From Deltaproteobacteria bacterium (GTDB lineage Bacteria > Desulfobacterota > BSN033 > UBA1163): a stretch of 5,875 nt of DNA. A program made the translations under genes and the position numbers. Positions 1 through 5,560 of this stretch are shown here, piece after piece. Under the pieces are notes generated by a model, which saw nothing but the letters and a program-made list of their open reading frames with translations, had not been told where the DNA came from and did not search any database. The stretch's first letter is position 1. Each line of letters starts with the position of its first letter. The stretch is taken from contig VGSD01000196.1 of the NCBI GenBank assembly GCA_016875155.1, positions 1-5,875 on the forward strand, read 5' to 3'.

Positions 1-2
1 GC

Positions 3-980
3 AATTTTTTCCCGGTTCCATCCAGACAATCAAAAATCTGCGAAGAATTTATTAAGGATCTTGAAGCCCGCTCCGGGGGTCAGCTGAAAATCCGTTATTT
101 CCCCGCGGGCACCCTTCTCGGCCCTACTAAGATCTATGACGGAGTGGTTGAGGGAATTGCAGACATTGGTTTTTCAAATATCGGTTATACCTTCGGCCGT
201 TTTCGAATGACGGAAGCACTCGACCTGCCGCTTGGATTTCCGAATGCCTGGGTGGCAAACCGCGTCGCCAACGATTTCTTTCGACAGTTCAAACCAAAGG
301 AGTGGGATAAGATCCATATGCTTTCAATGCATACGAGCCCTGTCAATGTGGTTCTTTCGGCAACCAAACCGGTCAACAAGATGGAGGATCTTAGGGGGAT
401 GACGCTGAGAGGATTGGGGCTGATTGCAGAGGTCGTCGCCGCACTGGGCGGAACGCCCCGATCCATCCCCATGCCGGAATCCTATGAAGCGGTTCAAAAG
501 AAGGTGATTGACGGGCTGATGATTCCCATGGAGACCCTTCGGGCTTTCCGATTGGCAGAGGTCACGAAGTATGTCACCGAATGCTGGCAGATCGGTCAGG
601 TCTACACCTTCTATCTGGTTATGAATAAGGACGCATGGAATAAGATGCCGCCGGCACTACAGAAAGTCTTTAATGAATATCCTTTCGAAGAAAAATTAGC
701 CCTGATGTGGAATGAGATAGACATCGATGGAAAACAGCTCGGTATCGAAAAGGGGTTGAAGTTCATTGAACTCCCGAATGATGAGATCAAGAAATGGAAA
801 AATGCGGTTGAACCGGTTCTGGATAAGTATGTCAAATCAATGGTTTCGGCAGGGTTTCAGGAAAAAGAGACAAGGGAATTGATCAATTTTGCCCGGATGA
901 AGACAGAATTCTGGGAAAAGAAACAGAAGGAATTAGGGATTAAATCGTCCACCGGTCCAGCAGAGGTTCGTATCAAGTAG
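3..980 (+). CDS. dctP: TRAP transporter solute-binding protein, DctP family (5' end missing)
   Basis: Periplasmic binding protein that captures an organic acid and delivers it to the DctQM membrane complex. The frame is open from base 3 to the TAG at 978-980, giving 325 visible residues. Family members usually run about 320-360 residues including a signal peptide, so mainly the signal peptide and first strand are lost beyond the edge. A GTG at 144 is in frame, but the good family sequence upstream of it (for example GGQLKIRYFPAGTLLGP, about residues 27-43) shows it is internal. Family hallmarks seen: LRGMTLRG with an Arg at visible residue 136, at the place of the carboxylate-binding Arg of DctP/SiaP proteins, followed by the PESYEAVQKKVIDGLMIP stretch (158-175), which matches the family's conserved E..AL..G.vDG...P pattern. 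The Arg suggests a carboxylate ligand; its identity is not readable. dctQ and dctM follow on the same strand. The family call is firm. Confidence 0.93.
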   Translation, partial: NFFPVPSRQSKICEEFIKDLEARSGGQLKIRYFPAGTLLGPTKIYDGVVEGIADIGFSNIGYTFGRFRMTEALDLPLGFPNAWVANRVANDFFRQFKPKEWDKIHMLSMHTSPVNVVLSATKPVNKMEDLRGMTLRGLGLIAEVVAALGGTPRSIPMPESYEAVQKKVIDGLMIPMETLRAFRLAEVTKYVTECWQIGQVYTFYLVMNKDAWNKMPPALQKVFNEYPFEEKLALMWNEIDIDGKQLGIEKGLKFIELPNDEIKKWKNAVEPVLDKYVKSMVSAGFQEKETRELINFARMKTEFWEKKQKELGIKSSTGPAEVRIK

Positions 981-1028
981 TTATGCTTACAACCGTTCTC
1001 CTCCTGACAGAGACTGTGCCGTAATTAG

Positions 1029-1067
1029 CCGTTCGCCCTTCGAGAACCTCAGGGCGAACGGTTTTTT
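1029..1067 (+). terminator. Terminator-like hairpin with T6 tail after dctP
   Basis: CCGTTCGCCCT (1029-1039) and AGGGCGAACGG (1051-1061) form a perfect 11-base-pair GC-rich stem with an 11-base loop, followed at once by TTTTTT (1062-1067). On the plus strand this has the form of a Rho-independent terminator. It begins 48 bases after the dctP stop, inside the presumed operon, so it may act as an attenuating terminator or protect the 3' end of dctP mRNA. The stem also belongs to a repeat-like palindrome, so the T run could be incidental. Confidence 0.65.
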
Positions 1068-1070
1068 CCG

Positions 1071-1109
1071 AACGTCCTGAGCGAAGTCGAAGGAAGGGCT
1101 CAGGTCGTT
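1071..1109. repeat. Imperfect hairpin repeat, CCTGAGC word
   Basis: AACGTCCTGAGC (1071-1082) pairs with GCTCAGGTCGTT (1098-1109) with one mismatch. The loop contains GAAGTCGAAGG. The unit CGTCCTGAGCGAAGTCGAAGG resembles the core of a palindromic repeat frequent in environmental bacterial genomes (recalled, not searched). An alternative pairing of GCGAAGTCGAA with the GTTTCGACTCGC stretch near 1107-1118 is also possible. Confidence 0.6.
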
Positions 1110-1160
1110 TCGACTCGCAACCGAGACGAACGGCTAAGTGATTGATTTTTTATAACTCGT

Positions 1161-1199
1161 ATTCCGTTCGTGGTGAGGCTCTCGAACCATGAACGGAAT
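1161..1199. repeat. Hairpin repeat, CCGTTCGTGGT palindrome
   Basis: ATTCCGTTCGTGGT (1161-1174) and ACCATGAACGGAAT (1186-1199) form a 14-base-pair stem with one non-Watson-Crick position (G-T on the plus-strand RNA) and an 11-base loop. No T run follows, so it is not a classical terminator. It is the third hairpin of the dctP-dctQ gap, and its right side overlaps the outer right arm of the large inverted repeat by a few bases. Confidence 0.65.
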
Positions 1200-1235
1200 T
1201 ACGACACAGTCTCTACTGGGGGAGAACGGTTGTTG

Positions 1236-1242
1236 AGAGGAG
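1236..1242 (+). promoter_or_regulatory. Ribosome binding site of dctQ
   Basis: AGAGGAG ends 9 bases before the ATG at 1252 and fixes that start. It lies just outside the right arm of the large inverted repeat, so folding of the leader could affect its accessibility. Confidence 0.75.
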
Positions 1243-1251
1243 AAAACAGGG

Positions 1252-1767
1252 ATGAAGTTTGGAGAATGGTTAAACCAGGTGGATAAGTTTAACAGGGTGT
1301 TTAGCCGCAACCTTGAATGGGTTGGGGTCATTGGGATCCTCCTGATGTTTCTGGCCAATTTTATCGATGTCGTCGGAGCAAAACTTTTTCTTTGGCCTGT
1401 TCCGGGGGCCACGGAGGTGATCAGTTTTGCTCAAGTGTTGGCCATCGCCCCTGCCGTTGCCTTTACGCTTCTTCTTGGTCGGCATATACGGGTGGAGTTT
1501 ATCATCATGAGGCTTCCCATCCGTATCAGGGAATCGATCTGTGGCTTCAGCTCTCTTTTGAGTCTGATCACTTTCGTTTTGATTCTCTGGCAAAGTTTCA
1601 TCTATGGTCAATCCCTCCAAAGGGCAGGAGAAATCGGTTCCACATCGCACATCCCCTTTTATCCCTTTGCCTATATCATCGCTTTCTGTTGCATTCCGGT
1701 CTGCCTGGCCTTCCTGGTGGAAATCCTAAAATCCTTTTCCGAGGTGGTAAAACATGGATCCCGTTAA
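1252..1767 (+). CDS. dctQ: TRAP transporter small permease subunit, DctQ family
   Basis: Small integral membrane subunit of the TRAP transporter, which associates with DctM in the inner membrane. The 171-residue product has the usual length and four hydrophobic segments at about residues 21-42, 55-76, 95-117 and 136-158. The GRHIRVEFI stretch (76-84) after the second segment matches the conserved H-V-V type loop of the family, and STSHIPFYP (130-138) precedes the last segment as is typical. The ATG at 1252 has a good Shine-Dalgarno. The gene's end overlaps dctM by 14 bases, which points to translational coupling. The 271-base palindromic gap separating it from dctP is longer than usual for this operon type. 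Other open frames over this gene on both strands lack any family resemblance and are shadows. Confidence 0.93.
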   Translation: MKFGEWLNQVDKFNRVFSRNLEWVGVIGILLMFLANFIDVVGAKLFLWPVPGATEVISFAQVLAIAPAVAFTLLLGRHIRVEFIIMRLPIRIRESICGFSSLLSLITFVLILWQSFIYGQSLQRAGEIGSTSHIPFYPFAYIIAFCCIPVCLAFLVEILKSFSEVVKHGSR

Positions 1768-3055
1768 TGTAGGTGTTATTGGCATTATCCTGCTCGTCCT
1801 GCTCTTCCTCCTCCGAATGCCGGTTGCCTTTGCGATGGCTTTTGTTGGATTTCTCGGATTTTCCTATCTGGGCACTTTTAAGGCAGGATATAAACTTTTG
1901 GCACGGGACATCTTCGAACAGTTCTCCAATTTCCCTTTGAGCGCGATTCCCATGTTTATCCTCATGGGCTCCTTCGCCTTTGCATCAGGAATCGGCAAAA
2001 GGCTCTATGATGCTGCCTATACAGTGTTAGGGGAACTTCGGGGAGGATTGACCATGGCCACGGTCGTGGCATGCGGCCTTTTTGCCGCCATTTGCGGGTC
2101 TACCTCTGCGACAGCCGCCACCATCGGAAAGATCGCATTGCCGGAGATGAAACGGTATAAATATGATGACACCCTGGCTACAGGCACTCTTGCCAGCGCT
2201 GGAACACTTGGCATTCTCATTCCTCCGAGCACGATCTTCCTTGTTTACGGGATTATGACCGAGCAGTCCATTGGAAAGCTTTTTGTGGCAGGCATCGTCC
2301 CGGGCATCATCCTCACTTTTCTTTTCGTCATCACCGTGGGCCTGATCTGCTGGTTCAATCCAACCGCTGGTCCGGCAGGTGCTCAAACCACCTTTAAAGA
2401 AAAAGTGAAAGCGATGTCAGGAATCGGTGAGGCCCTTATTCTATTCGGTCTGGTCATTGGAGGACTCTTCTTTGGTTGGTTTACCCCCACTCAGGCAGGA
2501 GGAATCGGAGCAGCAGGCGCTCTGGCCATTGGCCTGGTGAGACGTCAACTGACCTGGAAGGTATTTATCGAATCAACCAAAGATGGATTACGGACCTCCT
2601 GCATGGTTCTCTGCGTGATTGCCTGTGCGACTGTATTTGGTCACTTCATGGCGGTCTCTACTATTCCTTTCATCCTGGCTGATTGGCTCGGAGGACTTCC
2701 CATACATCCGATGTCGGTTATGGCAGTGATCGTTTTTATCTATCTCATTGGCGGCTGCTTCATGGATTCCATGGCTCTGGTTGTCCTGACCATCCCTGTC
2801 ATCTACCCGGTGGTCGTTCGCCTCGGCTTTGATCCGATATGGTTTGGCGTCATTACCGTTTTAGTGGCTGAGATGGGTGTGATCACCCCGCCGGTCGGAG
2901 TCAATGTTTACGTCATCAAGGGAATAGCTCCTGAGATCCCTCTCGAAACCATCTTTAAAGGGATTTTCCCATTCCTATTAGCCATCATCCTCAATACCGG
3001 CATACTGATGGCCTTCCCTAAGATTGCTCTTATATTACCAGGTTTGATTAGATGA
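1754..3055 (+). CDS. dctM: TRAP transporter large permease subunit, DctM family
   Basis: Large membrane subunit that forms the transport pathway and couples uptake to the Na+ or H+ gradient; it belongs to the ion transporter superfamily. The 433-residue product is full length and almost entirely hydrophobic, with about a dozen membrane segments. Signature motifs are clear: GSTSATAATIGKIALPEM (115-132), followed by GILIPPS (153-159) in the first half; TPTQAGG (244-250); GCFMDSMALVVLTIPVIYPV (334-353); and ITPPVGVNVYVIKGIAPE (377-394) in the second half. The two IPP/TPP re-entrant-type motifs reflect the internal pseudo-repeat of the family. The ATG at 1754 lies inside the end of dctQ, with GAGGTGG at 1741-1747 as ribosome binding site six bases upstream, so translation is likely coupled. 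The TGA stop is followed by the convergent gap. No truncation or frameshift is seen. Confidence 0.96.
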   Translation: MDPVNVGVIGIILLVLLFLLRMPVAFAMAFVGFLGFSYLGTFKAGYKLLARDIFEQFSNFPLSAIPMFILMGSFAFASGIGKRLYDAAYTVLGELRGGLTMATVVACGLFAAICGSTSATAATIGKIALPEMKRYKYDDTLATGTLASAGTLGILIPPSTIFLVYGIMTEQSIGKLFVAGIVPGIILTFLFVITVGLICWFNPTAGPAGAQTTFKEKVKAMSGIGEALILFGLVIGGLFFGWFTPTQAGGIGAAGALAIGLVRRQLTWKVFIESTKDGLRTSCMVLCVIACATVFGHFMAVSTIPFILADWLGGLPIHPMSVMAVIVFIYLIGGCFMDSMALVVLTIPVIYPVVVRLGFDPIWFGVITVLVAEMGVITPPVGVNVYVIKGIAPEIPLETIFKGIFPFLLAIILNTGILMAFPKIALILPGLIR

Positions 3056-3064
3056 TCATAAAGG

Positions 3065-3199
3065 TTATCAGATGACCAGGTTATCAGGAAGTGGATATCA
3101 GGTAATCAGAACATCAGGACGAATCAATAGGCTTTTATTACTAACCTGAGACCCTGATATCCTGGTCCCCCGCACCCTGATCCCCTGATGACCTGATAC
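3065..3199. repeat. Inverted runs of ATCAGG-like words in the convergent gap
   Basis: This is the only non-coding stretch between the converging dctM and the minus-strand gene ending at 3213. The left half holds five degenerate copies of TATCAGG-like words on the plus strand (3065-3118). The right half (about 3145-3199) holds five copies of the complement, mostly CCTGAT. The outer arms 3065-3088 and 3176-3199 match at 18 of 24 positions, and GGATATCAGG (3093-3102) pairs perfectly with CCTGATATCC (3153-3162). The centre is AT-rich and includes CTTTTATTA. A structure of this kind in a convergent gap could terminate transcription from both sides, but no clean stem plus T tract is seen. Confidence 0.75.
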
Positions 3200-3212
3200 T
3201 CGTATTTAGAAC

Positions 3213-4283
3213 TTACTGGAGAAGGGTCAAAAATATCTCTTCTGCTTCCAAGCGCTTCAACGATTCCTTGTGGTGTTCTATAAAAGATTCAATACCTGCT
3301 TTTAATTTCAGAGAAATCATCTTCTCTTTGGGAAATTCTCCTTCAAGACTGGACAGGGCGCAACGGAAGGATTCTGTAATACCCTTTGCGAATTCTTCTT
3401 TTCCGGCTTCTCCGGTGAATTGGATCGTTCCGTTTCCATATTCAAACTCCCCGGCAAATGGGTCCAGGAATCCAAACTCATCCGCTTTCTCAATCAGGGC
3501 TTTTCTGAATGCTTTCCGGAAGGTTCCTCTCGACGAAAGGGTGTCCACCATTCTCTCAGCGTTGGAAAGTAACTCCTGAAAGAGACCAAGAATCTCATTG
3601 AATCCTTCCTCTCTTTCAACTGGCGCCCCATCTTCTTCGACCGGCACACCCTCTTTCTTATCGCTCACGATTTCTTGAACCGGAGGAAGGTCTTCTCGCT
3701 TTCCGTAAACATTAAAATGGGCTCCGTGTTGCGTAACGTTTTCGATGAAGGCGGGAATGGATAGGTGACCAAAAACGGAAGGCCCTGTCTTCGGAGTAGT
3801 AAACATTTCAATCGGTTCTCCTCCTTCAATGAAGAGAACACCCATGGGATGATGGTTTTTCCCTATGACTTCAATAAAGCCGGTATGTTTTTCCTCTTTC
3901 AATTTCAGGAGGAATTCCTCGAGACGGACAAACTGGGTGGAGAGGTCATTAAAGAGCACTTCGTGCTTGAGATTATTCGCAAGGAGGGTCACCTGCTCGG
4001 GGAGTAACCGGTAAATGGAGAGTGCTCCATCCTTCTGCTCTGTCAAATCGAGAAGGGTCTGTATGGCCTCCTGTCCGATCACCCTTTCTGAACCCGCCTC
4101 CAATCGGATCTCCCCGTTGATCACCTCTCCACTATCAATGAAGAGAAATCCCCTCGCCTTGGGGAAATCGATCTCAATTGCCCCGTAGAAACCTTCCAAT
4201 TTCAGGGTATCGAGCAATGCAGAAAGATCGGTATAGGCGGTTGATAAATTTTTATGAACAACTTCCCCTCTTGGAAATATCAC
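3213..4283 (-). CDS. Protein with two PATAN/DUF4388-like repeats and a helical C-terminal domain
   Basis: Function unknown; probably a soluble cytoplasmic signalling or scaffold protein of 356 residues, with no signal peptide or membrane segment. Two homologous units are visible, at about 15-95 and 113-193. Each has a helix, then G-x-I-E and a strand pair ending in G-x-LFI-x-x-GE-x-I: GFLFIDSGEVING (45-57) and GVLFIEGGEPIEMF (148-161). This layout resembles the PATAN/DUF4388 fold found in bacterial two-component and MglA/Roadblock-linked proteins. A charged linker (about 197-227) leads to a mostly helical domain (228-352) that I do not recognise with confidence. The start is a GTG at 4283 with GGAGGA just upstream. 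It is the last gene of the minus-strand set, 102 bases after the Cache-HAMP gene, so it may act with that receptor. The family label is by eye and moderately sure; the biological role is unknown. Confidence 0.75.
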   Translation of the reverse strand: MIFPRGEVVHKNLSTAYTDLSALLDTLKLEGFYGAIEIDFPKARGFLFIDSGEVINGEIRLEAGSERVIGQEAIQTLLDLTEQKDGALSIYRLLPEQVTLLANNLKHEVLFNDLSTQFVRLEEFLLKLKEEKHTGFIEVIGKNHHPMGVLFIEGGEPIEMFTTPKTGPSVFGHLSIPAFIENVTQHGAHFNVYGKREDLPPVQEIVSDKKEGVPVEEDGAPVEREEGFNEILGLFQELLSNAERMVDTLSSRGTFRKAFRKALIEKADEFGFLDPFAGEFEYGNGTIQFTGEAGKEEFAKGITESFRCALSSLEGEFPKEKMISLKLKAGIESFIEHHKESLKRLEAEEIFLTLLQ

Positions 4284-4287
4284 CTTG

Positions 4288-4293
4288 TCCTCC
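4288..4293 (-). promoter_or_regulatory. Ribosome binding site supporting a GTG start
   Basis: Read on the minus strand, GGAGGA lies four bases before the GTG at 4283-4281. It supports this unusual start codon. It sits only five bases from the inverted repeat at 4299-4386, which could influence translation. Confidence 0.65.
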
Positions 4294-4298
4294 GCGAC

Positions 4299-4386
4299 AG
4301 TTCGGAGTCATGAGTTCGTAGTTCGGAGTTTAAAGTTCTTAAAGTCTCTTGCCGTCTCCGAACTCCGAACTAAATTACTCCGAACT
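4299..4386. repeat. Inverted runs of AGTTCGGAG words
   Basis: The gap between the Cache-HAMP gene and the PATAN-like gene is almost wholly repeat. The left arm (4299-4328) carries three copies of AGTTCGGAG on the plus strand, the middle one degenerate. The right arm (4356-4386) carries three copies of the complement CTCCGAACT, one of them overlapping its neighbour. The right arm runs into the Cache-HAMP stop codon (4386-4388), so that codon's last base belongs to the repeat. The spacer includes AAAGTTCTTAAAGT. On the minus-strand transcript it would fold just after that stop. No T tract is present, so attenuation or mRNA stabilisation is more plausible than simple termination. Confidence 0.75.
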
Positions 4387-5348
4387 TAAGTTTTCCCTTC
4401 CCTCCTCTTCTGTAACCGCTCAATGGCCGCTTTGACGCTGGTCTGCATCCTCTCGATCGATTCAGCCAGGATCGCTACTTCCCCTCTTGCTTTCACCTGA
4501 ACCGGGGTATCCAGCTCTCCCATACTGATCTTATCTGCTACTTCAGCAAGATAGAGAATGGGTTTGATCACTGAACGGGCGTAAAAAATAATCCTAACCA
4601 GTAGGATGAGGAGGACACCGAGAACGACAATATAAAAGATCCGGATCTTATTCTCGTACTCCTCCACATATCTTCTTTCAATATCTTTCATCTTCAACTC
4701 AATTGCTTTAGAGGGCTTTGAAAACTCGTCAATATAGGTGGTGGCTGCCACAATCAGGTCTGTCCCCTTGACCGGCGCCAGATACATATATTTGGGTCGG
4801 ATTTTTCCGTCCGCATCCTTCCAGTCATAATAACCGGAGGCGGGGCCTTTCAGACTTGCCTCCAGGATCTTCCAGAAAGCAGGGAACTTCTCAGAAAGCT
4901 GATGCAGGTCCGACCCCACGATCTGAGGATTGACATGAAAGTGGTTGATCGCATTCGTATCATGGACTGCTGTATAGCCCGTCTCCCCCACCTTCTGAAC
5001 GGCAATCTCTTTCAGCCACGGATCTTTCAATACATCCTCTCTCTTCATTTTGGGAGGACGGGATTGGATGAAAATTTCCATCTGGGCAGCCACATCGATC
5101 GCCTTCTCCCGGATGATTTTTTCTCCTGATCGGTCCAGGGAGGATTTCGATTCCTGGGTTGAGGTGACGCTGAGTTCCTTTAAACTTTCCGAACCGATAT
5201 CCTTAATACTGGTGAACCGGTACTCTCCAAGATTCCAGCTATAGAAGACCAGGCCTCCGATGATCGCAAAGGCAACCAGAATAGGGATAATGACTCCAAG
5301 CACCAGTTTCGGTAACAGGCCAAACCTGACTTTCTTTTTATCTGCCAT
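4386..5348 (-). CDS. Membrane Cache-HAMP receptor without an output domain
   Basis: Probable inner-membrane sensor of 320 residues that binds a small ligand outside the cytoplasm. After a short basic N-terminus comes membrane segment 1 (about 12-37), a periplasmic region (38-235), membrane segment 2 (about 237-257) and a HAMP domain (about 256-309). The periplasmic part ends in a Cache-type core: VGETGYTAVHDTNAINHFHV (120-139), a GYYDWKDADGK stretch (172-182), KYMYLAPV (186-193) and the closing ATTYIDEF (202-209). HAMP landmarks are Pro263, GELDTPV (277-283) and Glu290. The protein stops about ten residues after HAMP, with no methyl-accepting, histidine kinase, cyclase or GGDEF domain. The signal must therefore pass to a partner, possibly the downstream PATAN-like protein. 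The ATG at 5348 has an excellent AGGAGG site. Truncation of a larger receptor is possible, but no remnant of an output domain follows. Confidence 0.88.
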   Translation of the reverse strand: MADKKKVRFGLLPKLVLGVIIPILVAFAIIGGLVFYSWNLGEYRFTSIKDIGSESLKELSVTSTQESKSSLDRSGEKIIREKAIDVAAQMEIFIQSRPPKMKREDVLKDPWLKEIAVQKVGETGYTAVHDTNAINHFHVNPQIVGSDLHQLSEKFPAFWKILEASLKGPASGYYDWKDADGKIRPKYMYLAPVKGTDLIVAATTYIDEFSKPSKAIELKMKDIERRYVEEYENKIRIFYIVVLGVLLILLVRIIFYARSVIKPILYLAEVADKISMGELDTPVQVKARGEVAILAESIERMQTSVKAAIERLQKRREGKT

Positions 5349-5353
5349 AAGGA

Positions 5354-5359
5354 CCTCCT
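5354..5359 (-). promoter_or_regulatory. Strong ribosome binding site of the Cache-HAMP gene
   Basis: On the minus strand AGGAGG (within AAAGGAGGT) lies five bases before the ATG at 5348-5346. This is a near-consensus Shine-Dalgarno and fixes the start. Confidence 0.8.
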
Positions 5360-5387
5360 TTAAAAGGGATGAGGAATTCTTTTAACG

Positions 5388-5497
5388 GGTAACGGTAACG
5401 AGGCCCGTATCGTTAATTAAAGGCCACGTTTATCGTCTTTTAATTTTCATTTACGTAACCGTCACCGAATGACGAAACGGGCTTCGTAACCTTAACC
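5388..5497. repeat. Inverted repeat with GGTAACG words upstream of the Cache-HAMP gene
   Basis: The arms 5388-5416 and 5469-5497 match at about 22 of 29 positions, with ACGAGGCCCGT on the left facing ACGGGCTTCGT on the right. The left arm starts with tandem GGTAACGGTAACG. The right side holds two degenerate copies of the complement, GTAACCGTCACC (5456-5467) and GTAACCTTAACC (5486-5497). The loop is AT-rich. The element occupies about half of the 212-base gap between the two minus-strand genes; the rest shows only a weak 5-base-pair hairpin at 5527-5543 and no convincing promoter. It may be a transcript structure between cistrons or part of the receptor gene's leader. Confidence 0.7.
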
Positions 5498-5560
5498 GAA
5501 ACCCAAGAAATTGATTGATTTTCGTTGTTCGTGATTAGCGAACTTGTCATAAAGGCTTCT

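Larger units (their letters stand above)
989..1233. repeat. Nested long inverted repeat between dctP and dctQ
   Basis: The gap between dctP and dctQ is almost filled by one nested palindrome. The outer arms, 989-1026 and 1197-1233, match at about 32 of 38 positions; the outermost 12 bases (ACAACCGTTCTC) and a 10-base inner block (AGAGACTGTG) are exact. A second pair, AGCCGTTCG at 1027-1035 and CGAACGGCT at 1127-1135, lies inside it. Three local hairpins are nested within and are listed separately. The words CCTGAGC, GTCGAAGG and CGTTCG recall the intergenic palindromes common in many environmental bacterial genomes (REP-like elements). The right arm ends two bases before the dctQ ribosome binding site. 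No target-site duplication is evident at the ends and no coding sequence is present. It could be a processing or stabilising structure that raises dctP over dctQM, or a small mobile-element remnant. Confidence 0.8.

Noticed and set aside
144..980. A GTG at 144 as the start of dctP
   Set aside because: The same frame is open to base 3 and encodes clear DctP-family sequence before 144, so the gene is cut by the window edge.
989..1233. A complete insertion sequence between dctP and dctQ
   Set aside because: There is no transposase frame and no target-site duplication at the arm ends; a MITE-like remnant is only a possibility.
1317..1772. Open frames overlapping dctQ, including a 151-codon plus-strand frame and minus-strand frames
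   Set aside because: They have no family resemblance or suitable ribosome binding site, and the DctQ frame explains the region fully.
3765..4007. Plus-strand open frames opposite the PATAN-like gene
   Set aside because: They mirror the codon pattern of the minus-strand gene and show no recognisable protein features.
3065..4386. The short repeat arrays as CRISPR
   Set aside because: The words are 6-9 bases, degenerate, face each other and lack uniform spacers; no cas gene is present.
5405..5480. A sigma-70-like promoter for the Cache-HAMP gene (TTACGT with GATAAA at 18 bases)
   Set aside because: Both hexamers match weakly, and the region is AT-rich and repetitive, so a chance match is likely.
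5527..5543. Small hairpin GTTCG/CGAAC after the partial minus-strand gene, as a terminator
   Set aside because: The stem has only five base pairs and no T tract follows on the minus strand.
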